A stretch of DNA of 64,000 nucleotides, taken from Faecalibacterium taiwanense (GTDB taxonomy: Bacteria; Bacillota; Clostridia; Oscillospirales; Ruminococcaceae). The stretch spans positions 1,798,001-1,862,000 of the forward strand of contig NZ_CP155552.1 in the NCBI RefSeq assembly GCF_036632915.2, in the 5' to 3' direction. Below, in pieces: positions 52,030 through 60,923 of this stretch (its first letter is position 1; each line of letters begins with the position of its first letter). A program made the translations under genes and the position numbers. The notes beneath the pieces were generated by a model. That model made no database searches. It was not told the DNA's origin and worked only from the letters and a program-made list of their open reading frames with translations.

Positions 52030-52869
52030 TCAGTCGGCCAGAGCCAGATCGTACTTGTCGGCCAGAGCCTGCATGGTGCCGTCAGCCTTCAGCTCGTCAA
52101 AGGCGGCATCCACAGCTGCGGCGGCATCGCTGCCCTTGCGGAAGGCCACGCCGTACTCTTCAGCGTTCAGCTCGTCCACGATCTTCAGGCTTGCATAGTC
52201 GGTGCCCTCACCGATCATGGCGTTGGCCAGAGTCAGATCCAGCACAGCGGCATCAGCAGTGCCTGCGGCAACTTCCATCAGGCAGTCGGTCTGCACGCTC
52301 TTGGAGACGTAATCGGCCTGTGCAAGGTTCTCGTCGCCCTCAATGGCGGCTTCACCGGCAGAACCAGCCTCGGCAACCACGGTCTTGCCCGCCAGATCCG
52401 CAGTGGAGCTGTAGTCGGTGCCGTCCTTCACGACCACGACCTGTGCGTTCTTGGCGTAGGCCTTGGTGGTTGCGGCGTTGGCCATGATGTCATCGGTCAG
52501 GGTCATACCGTTCCAGATGCAGTCGATGCTCTTGGCATCCAGCTCCACCACCTTGGTATCCCAGTTGATCTCCACGAACTCCGGCTCGACCCCCAGCTTT
52601 TCGCACACGGCAGTTGCCAGCTCGGTATCAAAACCGGTAAAGTTGCCGTCGGCATCGGTGTAGTTCATCGGCTCATAGACGGTGTAGCCAATGACCATCT
52701 TGCCCTTTTCCTTGATGTAGTCCAGATCGCTGGCTGCGGTCTCGGAGGCGGCTGCGCTCCCGGATGCAGAGGCAGAAGATGCCACGGTGGAAGTGGATGC
52801 GGCACCGCCGCAGGCGGCAAGGCTCAGTGCCATGGCACCAGCCAGAAAAGCAGAGACAAGACGTTTCAT
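52030..52869 (-). CDS. Amino-acid ABC transporter, substrate-binding lipoprotein
   Basis: The protein has 279 residues. The lipoprotein signal ends in LSLAAC with Cys20 as the lipidated residue, followed by a Ser/Ala/Thr linker to about residue 46. The family 3 solute-binding domain begins with KMVIGYTVYEPMNYTDADGNFTGFDTELA and includes FVEINWDTKVVELDAKSIDCIWNGMTLTD and VVAEAGSAGEAAIEGD. The pocket has the usual Arg-free TxxR variant (ADAAVLDLTLANAM), which suggests a neutral or cystine-like ligand rather than a clear acidic one. That point is inference. It is anchored outside the membrane and delivers its ligand to the downstream permease. Confidence 0.93.
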   Translation of the reverse strand: MKRLVSAFLAGAMALSLAACGGAASTSTVASSASASGSAAASETAASDLDYIKEKGKMVIGYTVYEPMNYTDADGNFTGFDTELATAVCEKLGVEPEFVEINWDTKVVELDAKSIDCIWNGMTLTDDIMANAATTKAYAKNAQVVVVKDGTDYSSTADLAGKTVVAEAGSAGEAAIEGDENLAQADYVSKSVQTDCLMEVAAGTADAAVLDLTLANAMIGEGTDYASLKIVDELNAEEYGVAFRKGSDAAAAVDAAFDELKADGTMQALADKYDLALAD

Positions 52870-52913
52870 AAAAGGTTCCTCCCTTTTTGTTTCCCCAATG
52901 TGTTCCCTCTCGG

Positions 52914-52935
52914 TTTAGTATTTTATCATGCTAAA
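52914..52935. promoter_or_regulatory. Small palindrome upstream of the binding-protein gene
   Basis: TTTAG (52914-52918) and CTAAA (52931-52935) flank an AT-rich centre, about 45 bases before the ATG and next to a TTAACA-like -35. It may be an operator; no known consensus was matched. Confidence 0.3.
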
Positions 52936-53057
52936 GTGTTAAACTGTGACTATAGAATAGCGCGTTTGCAGCCATTTGGCAAGAGGAAATGCAAAAGTTA
53001 GTGCAGTTCGTCTTTTTCAAGGCTTTTCTGCGCCAATTCTTTGGTCTGGTTGCACAA

Positions 53058-53094
53058 AGAAAAGAGGAAAAGCTTTGCGCCTTTCCTCTTTTCT
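53058..53094 (-). terminator. Terminator of the two-module lipoprotein gene
   Basis: AGAAAAGAGGAAA (53058-53070) pairs perfectly with TTTCCTCTTTTCT (53082-53094). On the minus strand the stem ends in a T-rich tract. Confidence 0.75.
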
Positions 53095-53099
53095 CCGCT

Positions 53100-54134
53100 T
53101 TACTCTTCCGCAAACGCCGCCAGCGCAGCCTTCTGCAGCTCCGTCACCGAGATGGTGCACAGTGCCGCAAGGTCGGCATCCGAACCATCGTCCGGGATGC
53201 CTGCGATCTCAGTACGGGTCTTGCCCTTCAGGTAATCGCACCAGCCCTCGCTGTGCTCGTACCATTCCTTGTCCAGACTGGATGCCCCGCGCATCCCGTA
53301 GCTGTCGCCCAGTTCCACCTTGGTTTTGACCATTTCCGGTGCCGACACCGTACCATCCGCGCCCACGGTAAGGGCAGGCTCTGCCACATCCGCCACTGCA
53401 CCGGTCACACGGCCGTCAGCATCCAGCGTCAGGGCTGCCACTGTGATGTCCACCTGCGCGGTCACATCGTGGTCATCGTCGGCGGTCAGTTCCTTGGTGT
53501 CATTGCGCACTGACACGCCCAGCACAGCGCGGTCGCCGCGGGCCGAGCCGACTGCCTTTGCATTCTCGCAGGCGCGCACCACAGCATCCCGATAGCCGTC
53601 CACCGCAATGGTGCAGGTGGAGAGCAGGTCAGCATCCTTCGGCTTGCCGTCATCGTCGGTGGCAAGCTTCTTCACCTCATCCGGGGTTTTGCCGGTAAGA
53701 TAATTGCCAAAGGCATCCGCCTGCTCTGCCCAGCCCTTTTTCAGCGAGGACACCGCCGCCAGCGGGTAATCGTCGCCCTTCTGGCGCTTGGTGCGATTGT
53801 CGGTGGGCATCGTCACCTTGCCGGTGCTGTCCCCCGTGACCGAGATCTCCACCTCGTCCAGCATCACATCTGCCACCCTGCCCTCGGCATCCAGCAGAAC
53901 GGCAGCTGCGATGGTATCGATCTTGCCCGCGCGTTCCTGATCAGACGCTTCGGTCAGGATGCCAAGGCCGGTGCGGTATGCAGCGTTCTGGCCCGCCTGC
54001 CCCGTCTGCGATGAACTGCCGCCCATGTTCGTGCTCATGCTGCCGGAGGGACCGGAATCGCTTCGGCTGCAGGCGGTCAGGGCCAGAGCTGCCGCCAGCG
54101 TGCAGCCCAGGATCATGCGAGGTATCTTTTTCAT
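53100..54134 (-). CDS. Lipoprotein with two tandem homologous modules, unknown
   Basis: The protein has 344 residues. The signal ends in LALTAC with Cys22 as lipidated residue, followed by a Ser/Gly-rich linker. Two modules repeat the same order of motifs: an A-x-LDA(E/D)GRV strand (AAVLLDAEGRVADV, ALTLDADGRVTGA), then a Gly-Asp pair before a helix (KGDDYPLAAVSSLKKGW and LGDSYGMRGASSLDKEW), then YLTGKT or YLKGKT, and a final DADL..CTI(A/S)V segment. This is an internal duplication of about 145 residues. The pattern recalls FMN-binding-like extracytoplasmic domains, but the family is not certain. It is anchored outside the membrane. No partner gene is adjacent. Confidence 0.8.
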   Translation of the reverse strand: MKKIPRMILGCTLAAALALTACSRSDSGPSGSMSTNMGGSSSQTGQAGQNAAYRTGLGILTEASDQERAGKIDTIAAAVLLDAEGRVADVMLDEVEISVTGDSTGKVTMPTDNRTKRQKGDDYPLAAVSSLKKGWAEQADAFGNYLTGKTPDEVKKLATDDDGKPKDADLLSTCTIAVDGYRDAVVRACENAKAVGSARGDRAVLGVSVRNDTKELTADDDHDVTAQVDITVAALTLDADGRVTGAVADVAEPALTVGADGTVSAPEMVKTKVELGDSYGMRGASSLDKEWYEHSEGWCDYLKGKTRTEIAGIPDDGSDADLAALCTISVTELQKAALAAFAEE

Positions 54135-54210
54135 TATAATAAAACGCTCCCTTTCCTGCCCCCATCGTAAAGGGGCTTTTGGGCTAGTTTACCCGGAAAG
54201 GGAGTTTTTA

Positions 54211-55752
54211 TCACATCAAGGGGCTCAGCAGCCGCAGCACACTGTCCAGCACCGTGCCGGGCAGGCTGGTGCGGCATTCCGTCACCTGTATCTCGCGGCA
54301 CTGCGGCAGCGTGGCCCGTACATCGTCCCGCAGAACTGCCACCTGACTGTTCTTTTGCAGCAGTACACCGCACTCAAAGTGTAGGAACAGGCTGCGGTAG
54401 TCCATGTTGATGCTGCCCACTACGGCAGTTACATCGTCGCTTACCCAGCACTTGGCATGCAGAAAGCCGGGCGTATATTCGTAAATGCGTACACCTGCCC
54501 TCAAAAGCGGCAGATAGTACGACCGGCTCAGCCGGAACACCAGCTTTTTGTCCGGGATGCCCGGCAGCACCAGCCGGATGTCCACCCCGCGCTTGGCCGC
54601 GTTTTTCAGTGCGTCCAGCATTTCCTCGCCCACGGCAAGGTAGGGCGTGTAGATATAAACATACCGCTGTGCCTGCGCAAGAATGTTCAGGTACACCGTC
54701 TCGGCCATCGGTTCCTCGTCCAGCGGGCTGTCCGCGTAGGGCTGCACGATGCCGTCCGATACCGGCGACACCAGCGGCATGGGACGAAATGCATCATAAT
54801 CCGTCTCGCTGGGGCGGAAGGCGTTCCAGAAGTTGAGGAACATCACCGTAAAGTTCCACGCGGCATCGCCTTCCACACGCAGGGCTGCATCCTTCCAGTA
54901 GCCAAAGCGCTGCTCCGCATTGATATACTCATCTGCCAGATTCACGCCGCCGGTGTAGGCCACCGTACCGTCAATGACTACGATCTTGCGGTGGTCGCGG
55001 TGGTTCATCACCAGCGAGAGCAGCGGCACCACCGGGTTGAACGGGATGCAGCGGATGTGCGCCCGCTCCATGCGCACGATGAAATCGGCGGGCAGACCCA
55101 GCAGACTGCCAAAATCATCGTAGATCAGGCGCACATCCACGCCCTGCGCAGCCTTGCGGCGCAGGATCTTTTCAATGCCGTTCCACATGCAGCCGTGGCT
55201 CACGATGAAAAATTCCAGAAAGATGCTCTTTTCAGCCTTTTCCAGATCGGCCAGCAGCTGCGGATACATGGCTTCGCCGCAGGCAAAATACTGCGTGCGA
55301 GTGTTCTGCCACGCCGGATAGGGGCCGTACTTTGCCACATATCGGCTCTGCCCCTGCTCGCGGGCATCCAGACCTTCCAGCACACCCGGCTCCTGTACAA
55401 GGTCTTTTTTGTGGGCATCCTCCACCGCCTGCATTTTCAGGCGCAGACGCTTGGCCGGGCGTTTGTTGCCAAAGGCCAGATACAGCGCACCGCCCAGCAG
55501 CGGCAGAATGCCGATCAGCGCGATCCAGCCCACCTTGTAGGCGCTGTTCTCATCCTTGCGCACAAGGTACAGGACGATGAGCAGGCTCAGTGCGTTGAGC
55601 AGGCCGTTCACCCACACGCGGCCCGTGCCGGTGGTGATGGCAAACGCCACCCAGCACAGCCACAGCAGCTGCAATGCCACCAACACCACCGTGATGGTGA
55701 TGCGGTTCAGAATGCGGCTGAAAAAGCGCACGATCGGTGAACGAAAAAGCAT
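54211..55752 (-). CDS. cls: Cardiolipin synthase (phospholipase D family)
   Basis: The protein has 513 residues from the ATG at 55752, with AGGAGG eight bases ahead. Two N-terminal membrane segments (ITVVLVALQLLWLCWVAFAI and a second near 60-80) precede two HKD domains. The first has HRDHRKIVVIDGTVAYTGG and the second HAKCWVSDDVTAVVGSIN, matching HxKxxxxD. It condenses two phosphatidylglycerol molecules to cardiolipin and glycerol at the inner membrane face. It is probably monocistronic, followed after about 76 bases by the two-module lipoprotein gene on the same strand. Confidence 0.93.
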   Translation of the reverse strand: MLFRSPIVRFFSRILNRITITVVLVALQLLWLCWVAFAITTGTGRVWVNGLLNALSLLIVLYLVRKDENSAYKVGWIALIGILPLLGGALYLAFGNKRPAKRLRLKMQAVEDAHKKDLVQEPGVLEGLDAREQGQSRYVAKYGPYPAWQNTRTQYFACGEAMYPQLLADLEKAEKSIFLEFFIVSHGCMWNGIEKILRRKAAQGVDVRLIYDDFGSLLGLPADFIVRMERAHIRCIPFNPVVPLLSLVMNHRDHRKIVVIDGTVAYTGGVNLADEYINAEQRFGYWKDAALRVEGDAAWNFTVMFLNFWNAFRPSETDYDAFRPMPLVSPVSDGIVQPYADSPLDEEPMAETVYLNILAQAQRYVYIYTPYLAVGEEMLDALKNAAKRGVDIRLVLPGIPDKKLVFRLSRSYYLPLLRAGVRIYEYTPGFLHAKCWVSDDVTAVVGSINMDYRSLFLHFECGVLLQKNSQVAVLRDDVRATLPQCREIQVTECRTSLPGTVLDSVLRLLSPLM

Positions 55753-55831
55753 GGGCCTGCCCTCCTTTCCCATTTATAATTATGTGTAAGTATAGCGCGG
55801 TTTTACAACTTTTTCAAGTTTTGCGCTGTTC

Positions 55832-55869
55832 AAAAAAAGCAAGCCAGACCCGCAGGCCCGGCTTGCTTG
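55832..55869 (-). terminator. Terminator of degV
   Basis: AAGCAAGCC and GGCTTGCTT form the stem. On the minus strand a run of seven T follows. Confidence 0.85.
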
Positions 55870-55886
55870 CAATATCAAAAACTCTT

Positions 55887-56729
55887 TTACTCTGTTTTTC
55901 CGTCCTCATAGCCCACCATCAGGCCGCCCTGTTCAGCGTAGTAGCTGCACAGGCCGCCGCACTCGGCCACATCCACCTGCGCCCCTGCAAACACCGCGTG
56001 GATCATCAGCTTCAGGCGCTTGGCCGCTTCCGGGTTATCACAGTGGGCAATGTGCACTTTGCCATCGGTAAAGCCGTGATCCTTCAATTCCAGCACGATG
56101 CGCTCCAGTGCACCGTGCTCGCCGCGGGTCTTGCACAGCACCTCCAGCTCGCCGCTCTCACTGGCCTGACCAATGACCCGGATGCCCAGCATCCGTGCCA
56201 CAGCGGCAACAGCAGGCTTCACACGGCCATTGCGGGCCAGATTGGCCAGCGATTCCAACGAAAACAGCAGATGTGTGTGCTTGTGGTAAGCCAGGATTGC
56301 CTCGCAGATCTCGTCAAACTCCATCCCGATCCGGACGAGATCCCGCAGACGCTCTGCCAGCAGACGCAGCTCCGGCCCGGCGGACAGACTGTCCAGAACA
56401 AAAACACGGGCCTCCGGGTGCGTTTCCTTGTATTCTTCCGCTGCCAGCAGTGCAGCATTGTAGCTGCCGGACAGTGTGCCCGTGATGGTGGCAACAAAGA
56501 TCTGCTCCGCACCCTCATAAGCAGCCAACCAGTCTGCCACATTGGGGCAGGAGGTGCTGGTCTTGCCCTTGTAAGTACGCAGAGACCGGGCCATGCCCAC
56601 AGCATCCAGAGTACCGTCATCCAGATATTCCTGTTCATCCGTGATGATCTTCAACGGCACACAGGCAAAATCCACGCCCGGCAGGGCATACAGGCTGGAC
56701 GAAGAATCCACAACGATCTTGGTTTTCAT
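55887..56729 (-). CDS. DegV family fatty-acid-binding protein
   Basis: The protein has 280 residues. KIVVDSSSSLYALPGVDFACVPLKI is the usual N-terminus. The fatty-acid contacts are in KTSTSCPNVADWLAAYEGA and TITGTLSGSYNAALLA, followed by ARVFVLDSLSAGPELRLL. DegV (FakB) proteins bind a fatty acid and present it to the FakA kinase to make acyl phosphate for phospholipid synthesis. No fakA is adjacent. The start at 56729 has GGAG 11 bases ahead; a GTG nine bases upstream is too close to it. It is transcribed divergently from the DUF1836 gene. Confidence 0.92.
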   Translation of the reverse strand: MKTKIVVDSSSSLYALPGVDFACVPLKIITDEQEYLDDGTLDAVGMARSLRTYKGKTSTSCPNVADWLAAYEGAEQIFVATITGTLSGSYNAALLAAEEYKETHPEARVFVLDSLSAGPELRLLAERLRDLVRIGMEFDEICEAILAYHKHTHLLFSLESLANLARNGRVKPAVAAVARMLGIRVIGQASESGELEVLCKTRGEHGALERIVLELKDHGFTDGKVHIAHCDNPEAAKRLKLMIHAVFAGAQVDVAECGGLCSYYAEQGGLMVGYEDGKTE

Positions 56730-56898
56730 AAAATGCACGCTCCAAATCTATTTTGTGATAGCAGGTCATTTTTTTATTTTCCGTGCCTTACACGCACTTC
56801 CGCCTGCATGGTTTTTCGGTTCACTGCAGACATCATAACAGTTTTTCAAAAACCTGTCAAGGGATTTTATAATTTCTTTTAAAAGTTTTAAAAATCCG

Positions 56899-56927
56899 TT
56901 GACCAGAGAACAGATTTGCGCTATAAT
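56899..56927 (+). promoter_or_regulatory. Promoter of the DUF1836 gene
   Basis: TTGACC at 56899-56904 and TATAAT at 56922-56927 have a 17-base spacer. The leader is about 60 bases. Confidence 0.8.
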
Positions 56928-56996
56928 ACCGCCATAAAACCATTTTCTGTATCCCGCGCAGCCCAGCTGCGCCAACCTTAGAAAACTGCTTACGAT

Positions 56997-57545
56997 ATGA
57001 AAACTGAAACCAAATGCCGCGTTGCGGCCTGCGCCGCCGGGTTTGCCCTGCCCCGGTACGCCGATCTCCCGCAGATGGGGCTTTATCTTGACCAGACCGT
57101 GCAGTACGTCAACAGCTATTTTCGCACCTTCTGCGGCGTGGAGCTCACCTCTTCCATGGTCAGCAACTACGTTAAAAAGGGCATTTTGTCCCACCCGGTG
57201 CGCAAGAAGTACGCCCGCGATCAGATCGCATCCCTGATGTACATTGCAGTCTCCAAAACGGTGCTCTCAATGGAAAACATCGATGCCCTGTTTAAAATGC
57301 AGCGGGCGCACTGTTCCGCCGGGGCAGCTTACGACTACTTCTGCGACGAGATGGAAAACTGCCTGCCGTTTGTATTCGGCTGCACCAGGGAAATCCGCGA
57401 CCTTGCCGTGGATGCCGCAGATGAAAAGCTGCTTCTGCGCAGCACGATCCTTGCAGCGGCAAACAAAATGTACTTGGACTGCTGCTTCAACGCCCTGCGG
57501 CAGGAGGAAAATCTCTGGGATACCATTCTGCCCGATCTGGCGTAA
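56997..57545 (+). CDS. DUF1836 domain protein (MerR-like helix-turn-helix)
   Basis: The protein has 182 residues. The sequence ALPRYADLPQMGLYLDQTVQYVNSYF, then ELTSSMVSNYVKKGILSHPVRKKYARDQIASLMYI and VLSMENIDALF matches the DUF1836 family, which has a winged-helix DNA-binding fold like MerR. No ligand-binding domain is obvious; the C-terminal 70 residues are helical with several Cys (YDYFCDEMENCLPFVFGC, LDCCFNAL). Many clostridia carry several copies, and their targets are unknown. It has its own promoter and terminator and faces away from degV, so it might regulate that gene. That is only positional inference. Confidence 0.88.
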   Translation: MKTETKCRVAACAAGFALPRYADLPQMGLYLDQTVQYVNSYFRTFCGVELTSSMVSNYVKKGILSHPVRKKYARDQIASLMYIAVSKTVLSMENIDALFKMQRAHCSAGAAYDYFCDEMENCLPFVFGCTREIRDLAVDAADEKLLLRSTILAAANKMYLDCCFNALRQEENLWDTILPDLA

Positions 57546-57552
57546 GAACACA

Positions 57553-57592
57553 AAAAAGGCCGTGCCTCCATAAAAGGAAGCACGGCCTTTGC
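57553..57592. terminator. Bidirectional terminator between the DUF1836 gene and prfB
   Basis: AAAGGCCGTGC-C-TCC and GGA-A-GCACGGCCTTT form a long stem with A and T runs on each side. Confidence 0.85.
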
Positions 57593-57609
57593 ATTTTATA
57601 CGTTCAAGA

Positions 57610-58731
57610 TCAGGTATCCTGCAGTTCCCCGCGGCTTGCAGCCTTGAGGTATGCGAAGATGAAACCGTCCAGATCGCCGTCCATCACGGCATCCACATTG
57701 CCGGTCTCGTAGTTGGTGCGATGATCCTTGACCATGGTGTAGGGCATGAACACATAGCTGCGGATCTGGTGACCCCATGCGATCTCGTTCTGCACGCCCT
57801 TGATGTCGTCGATCTTATCCATGTGCTGCTGCTTTGCGATCTGATACAGCTTTGCCTTCAGCATTTCCATGGCGTAGTCACGGTTCTGGAACTGGCTGCG
57901 CTGGGTCTGGCAGCTGACCACGACGCCGGTGGGCTTGTGGATCAGACGCACAGCGGAAGAAGTCTTGTTGATGTGCTGGCCGCCGGCACCGGAGGAACGG
58001 TACACCTGCATCTCAATGTCCTCGGGGCGGATATCCACCTGAATGGTGTTATCCAGCTCGGGCATCACTTCCAGCGAAGCAAAGCTGGTCTGACGGCGGG
58101 CGTTGGCGTCAAAGGGCGACACGCGCACCAGACGGTGCACACCGTTCTCACTCTTGAGCAGGCCGTAGGCGTTGGCACCCTTCACCATCATGGAGGCGCT
58201 CTTCATGCCGGCTTCATCACCGTCCTGATAATCCAGAACCTCCACGGTCATGCCGTGGTTGGAAGCCCACTTGTTGTACATGCGGTACAGCATTTCGGCC
58301 CAGTCCTGTGCCTCGGTGCCGCCGGTACCGGCATGGAAGGTCAGGATGGCGTTGCTGTGGTCGTACTCACCGTTCAGCATGGTCATCAGCTGCAGCTCAT
58401 CCACTGCCTTGCCCACAGCGTTCACAGACTCCTCTGCTTCGGGGATCATGGCGGGGTCGTATTCTTCATCCAGCATTTCCAGCATGGTCTCGGCATCATC
58501 GTACAGGCCCTGCAGCTTTTCAAAACGGCTCAGCTTGCCCTTCAGGTCGCCCACTTCGTCAAAGACCTTCTTGCTCAGGTCTGCATCATCATAAAAGCCG
58601 GGGCGGCTCATGGTGTGCTCCAGCTCCTGCACGCGCTTGCGGGAGGCATCAATGGCAAGGGCTTCTTCCAAGTCCTTGACCGCCTTGCCGTAATCGGCAA
58701 GCTGCACCTTCAGTTCGTCAATCGTGATCAT
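57610..58731 (-). CDS. prfB: Peptide chain release factor 2
   Basis: The protein has 373 residues. The peptide-release GGQ motif is at 250-252 ([19 protein letters not shown]). The SPF tripeptide that reads UGA and UAA is at 205-207 ([15 protein letters not shown]). Most bacterial prfB genes need a +1 frameshift at an in-frame UGA near codon 25. Here the whole N-terminus reads in one frame, so self-regulation by frameshifting is absent. It ends translation at UAA and UGA codons. The start at 58731 has GAGAGGG about 10 bases ahead. Confidence 0.96.
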   Translation of the reverse strand: MITIDELKVQLADYGKAVKDLEEALAIDASRKRVQELEHTMSRPGFYDDADLSKKVFDEVGDLKGKLSRFEKLQGLYDDAETMLEMLDEEYDPAMIPEAEESVNAVGKAVDELQLMTMLNGEYDHSNAILTFHAGTGGTEAQDWAEMLYRMYNKWASNHGMTVEVLDYQDGDEAGMKSASMMVKGANAYGLLKSENGVHRLVRVSPFDANARRQTSFASLEVMPELDNTIQVDIRPEDIEMQVYRSSGAGGQHINKTSSAVRLIHKPTGVVVSCQTQRSQFQNRDYAMEMLKAKLYQIAKQQHMDKIDDIKGVQNEIAWGHQIRSYVFMPYTMVKDHRTNYETGNVDAVMDGDLDGFIFAYLKAASRGELQDT

Positions 58732-58947
58732 TCTCTAAATCCCTCTCGAAATGATAAATAAGATAAAGTCCTTTGTACTTGCCAAAAGATACAGTTTATA
58801 CACAGATACTTCATTAGTATACCGAGAATCTATGCTAAAGTAAAGGGGTAAATGGATTATCCTGCTGGAATTTTGAAGATTTTCACCTTTTCTTTTCTCT
58901 TTCAGGGGAGTATAATACCAGTATGAACCATACAACAGGAGGAAATC

Positions 58948-59922
58948 ATGCCGAAATATTATGGCTGTCCCTGTGAAGGCTGCGGCAGACCGCTGGCGCT
59001 GACCGATGATATCGTGGTCTGCCCGGACTGCGGCGCACCCTATCACCGCGAGTGCTACGAAAAGCTTGGCCGCTGCATCCACACCCCCGCCCATGGCGCG
59101 GGCTATGAATGGACGTTCCCGTACAAAGACGATGCTCTGCGCACCTGCCCCAGCTGCGGTGAGCGCACCCTGCGCACCGAAGAGCGCTGCCGCTGCTGCG
59201 GTGCCGTTCTTCCGCCGGAGAGCCAGTGCCCGGAGCCGCCCACCCAGAGCCAGCCCGGCACCGACGCAGACGGACGCTTTGATTACAACGACCTTTACCG
59301 CCAGTATCAGCAGACGGTGGAGGAGCCCACCCGCCGCAACGTGCAGGCGGCCTTTGGCAAAGAAGAGCTGATTGACGGCATCCCCTACAGCGACTGGAAC
59401 GATTATATTGGCAAGGCCGCGCCCGTCTACCTGAACGATTACAGCCGGATGCAGCTTCAGCACACCAAAATTTCCATGTGCTTCTCGGCGCTGGTGTTCG
59501 GCCCGTTCTATTTCTTCTACCGCAAAGCGTGGAAGCCGGCCTTTGGTTTTCTGGCCGCAGAGCTGGTGGTGGCCCTGCCCACCCTGCTGAGCATGATGCA
59601 GGCCACCGGCAGTCCGCTCACTGCGGGCATCAGCAGCACTGCCATCGTCGTGCTTTCCCGCATTATGACAGTGTTCAGCTTTGCACTGGTGATGCTGCGC
59701 ACCCTGTACGCCAAGTGGCTGTACCGCAAAAGCGCAGCCGAGCGCATCCGCCGCATCCGTGCTGAGTTCCCGGACGCTGCCCAGCGCCGTGCGGTCCTGT
59801 CTGCGCAGGGCGGCGTGAGCATCGCCGGTGTGATCGGTGCCTTTGTACTGCTGATGGTGCTGGGTGCCTGCGCTACCGTGCTGATGGGTCCGAATCTGGA
59901 CGCTTTGGCCGGGATGCTCTGA
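58948..59922 (+). CDS. RING-finger-like zinc protein with DUF2628-type membrane domain
   Basis: The protein has 324 residues. The N-terminus has a RING-like cysteine pattern: C9/C12, C25/C28, H33/C36 and C43, in GCPCEGCGRPLALTDD and VVCPDCGAPYHRECYEK. A second zinc ribbon (CPSCG and CRCCG) lies near 67-83. A Pro/Gln/Asp linker follows, and then a hydrophobic domain from about 178 with FGPFYFFYRKAWKPAFGFL, the DUF2628 pattern of small membrane proteins, and two or three more segments. The zinc part faces the cytoplasm. Ubiquitin ligase activity should not be assumed. A TATAAT at 58911-58916 lies ahead, but the -35 is poor. It may share a transcript with galU. Confidence 0.8.
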   Translation: MPKYYGCPCEGCGRPLALTDDIVVCPDCGAPYHRECYEKLGRCIHTPAHGAGYEWTFPYKDDALRTCPSCGERTLRTEERCRCCGAVLPPESQCPEPPTQSQPGTDADGRFDYNDLYRQYQQTVEEPTRRNVQAAFGKEELIDGIPYSDWNDYIGKAAPVYLNDYSRMQLQHTKISMCFSALVFGPFYFFYRKAWKPAFGFLAAELVVALPTLLSMMQATGSPLTAGISSTAIVVLSRIMTVFSFALVMLRTLYAKWLYRKSAAERIRRIRAEFPDAAQRRAVLSAQGGVSIAGVIGAFVLLMVLGACATVLMGPNLDALAGML

Positions 59923-59958
59923 TCTGCAATGCCGCCTGCAAAGGCTGGCATTGCGGAT
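59922..59958 (+). terminator. Hairpin between the RING-like gene and galU
   Basis: ATC-T-GCAATGCC and GGCATTGC-G-GAT form the stem with an inner GCC/GGC. Only TTTC follows, so it is a weak terminator or a processing site. Confidence 0.5.
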
Positions 59959-59987
59959 TTCAAAATAGTAATAGGAGAATATGGATC

Positions 59988-60866
59988 ATGATGAAGAAAG
60001 TCACCAAAGCCGTCATCCCTGCCGCCGGTCTTGGCACCCGCGTGCTGCCCGCCACCAAAGCCATGCCCAAGGGCATGCTGCCCATCGTGGACAAGCCCGC
60101 CATCCAGTATCTGGTGGAAGAAGCTGTGCGTTCCGGCATCACCGATATCCTCATCATTCTGGGCCGCAACCAGAGCATCATTGAGGACCACTTTGACCGC
60201 AGCCCTGAGCTGGAAGAAAAGCTGGCAAAGCCCGGCAAGGAAAAGGCGCTGGAAGAGTGCCTTGGCATCGCCAACATGGCAAACATCCTCTTTGTGCGCC
60301 AGAAGCAAACGCTGGGTCTGGGCCATGCCGTAAATACTGCCAAGGCTTTCACCGGCGACGATCCCTTCGTTGTCATCTACGGCGATGACGTGATCTGGGG
60401 CGAGGACCCGGTCTGCGCTCAGCTGATCCGCGCCTACGAGGAGTTCGGCCGCCCGGTGGCAGGCGTTTCCGCAGTGCCATGGGAAGATGTGAGCCGGTAC
60501 TGCAGCCTGAAGACCACCCCCATCCACGACAACTATTTCTTTGTGGACGACATGATCGAGAAGCCCAAGAAGGGACAGGAGTTCAGCAACTACTCCATTC
60601 TGGGACGCGTACTGCTGACCCCGGAGATCTACGAGATCCTTGCCCACACCAAGCCCGGCGCAGGCGGCGAGATCCAGCTGACCGATGCCATGGCCGAGTA
60701 TGCCCGCACCCGCGGCGGCATGACGGCCGTAGAGTTCACCGGCAAGCACTACGACATGGGCAACAAGCTCAAGGTGGTGGAAGCTCAGGTGGAGCTGGCC
60801 CTGCAGCATCCGGAGATCGGCGAAGAATTCCGCGCTTACCTGAAGGAGTTCTGCAAGACACTGTAA
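59988..60866 (+). CDS. galU: UTP-glucose-1-phosphate uridylyltransferase
   Basis: The protein has 292 residues. The nucleotidyltransferase motif is AVIPAAGLGTRVLPATKAMPKGMLPIVDKPAIQYLVEEA; the usual PKEMLPI has Gly29 in place of Glu. FVVIYGDDVIWGEDP carries the metal Asp, VDDMIEKPKKGQ the sugar-binding Glu-Lys, and EIQLTDAMAEYAR the C-terminal motif. It makes UDP-glucose for glycolipids, polysaccharide and the Leloir pathway. AGGAGA lies about ten bases before the ATG at 59988. It ends with a strong terminator shared with the antiporter gene on the other strand. Confidence 0.95.
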   Translation: MMKKVTKAVIPAAGLGTRVLPATKAMPKGMLPIVDKPAIQYLVEEAVRSGITDILIILGRNQSIIEDHFDRSPELEEKLAKPGKEKALEECLGIANMANILFVRQKQTLGLGHAVNTAKAFTGDDPFVVIYGDDVIWGEDPVCAQLIRAYEEFGRPVAGVSAVPWEDVSRYCSLKTTPIHDNYFFVDDMIEKPKKGQEFSNYSILGRVLLTPEIYEILAHTKPGAGGEIQLTDAMAEYARTRGGMTAVEFTGKHYDMGNKLKVVEAQVELALQHPEIGEEFRAYLKEFCKTL

Positions 60867-60880
60867 CTTATCCTGAAAAT

Positions 60881-60918
60881 AAAAGATCCTCCGGCAGACC
60901 TGTCGGAGGATCTTTTTT
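60881..60918. terminator. Bidirectional terminator between galU and the antiporter gene
   Basis: AAAAGATCCTCCG pairs with CGGAGGATCTTTT, with a partial inner CAG/CTG stem, followed by T on one side and A on the other. Confidence 0.88.
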
Positions 60919-60923
60919 ATTGT

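Noticed and set aside
58640..58731. RF2 autoregulatory frameshift site
   Set aside because: No in-frame UGA and no CUUUGA-type slippery sequence occur in the first 40 codons.
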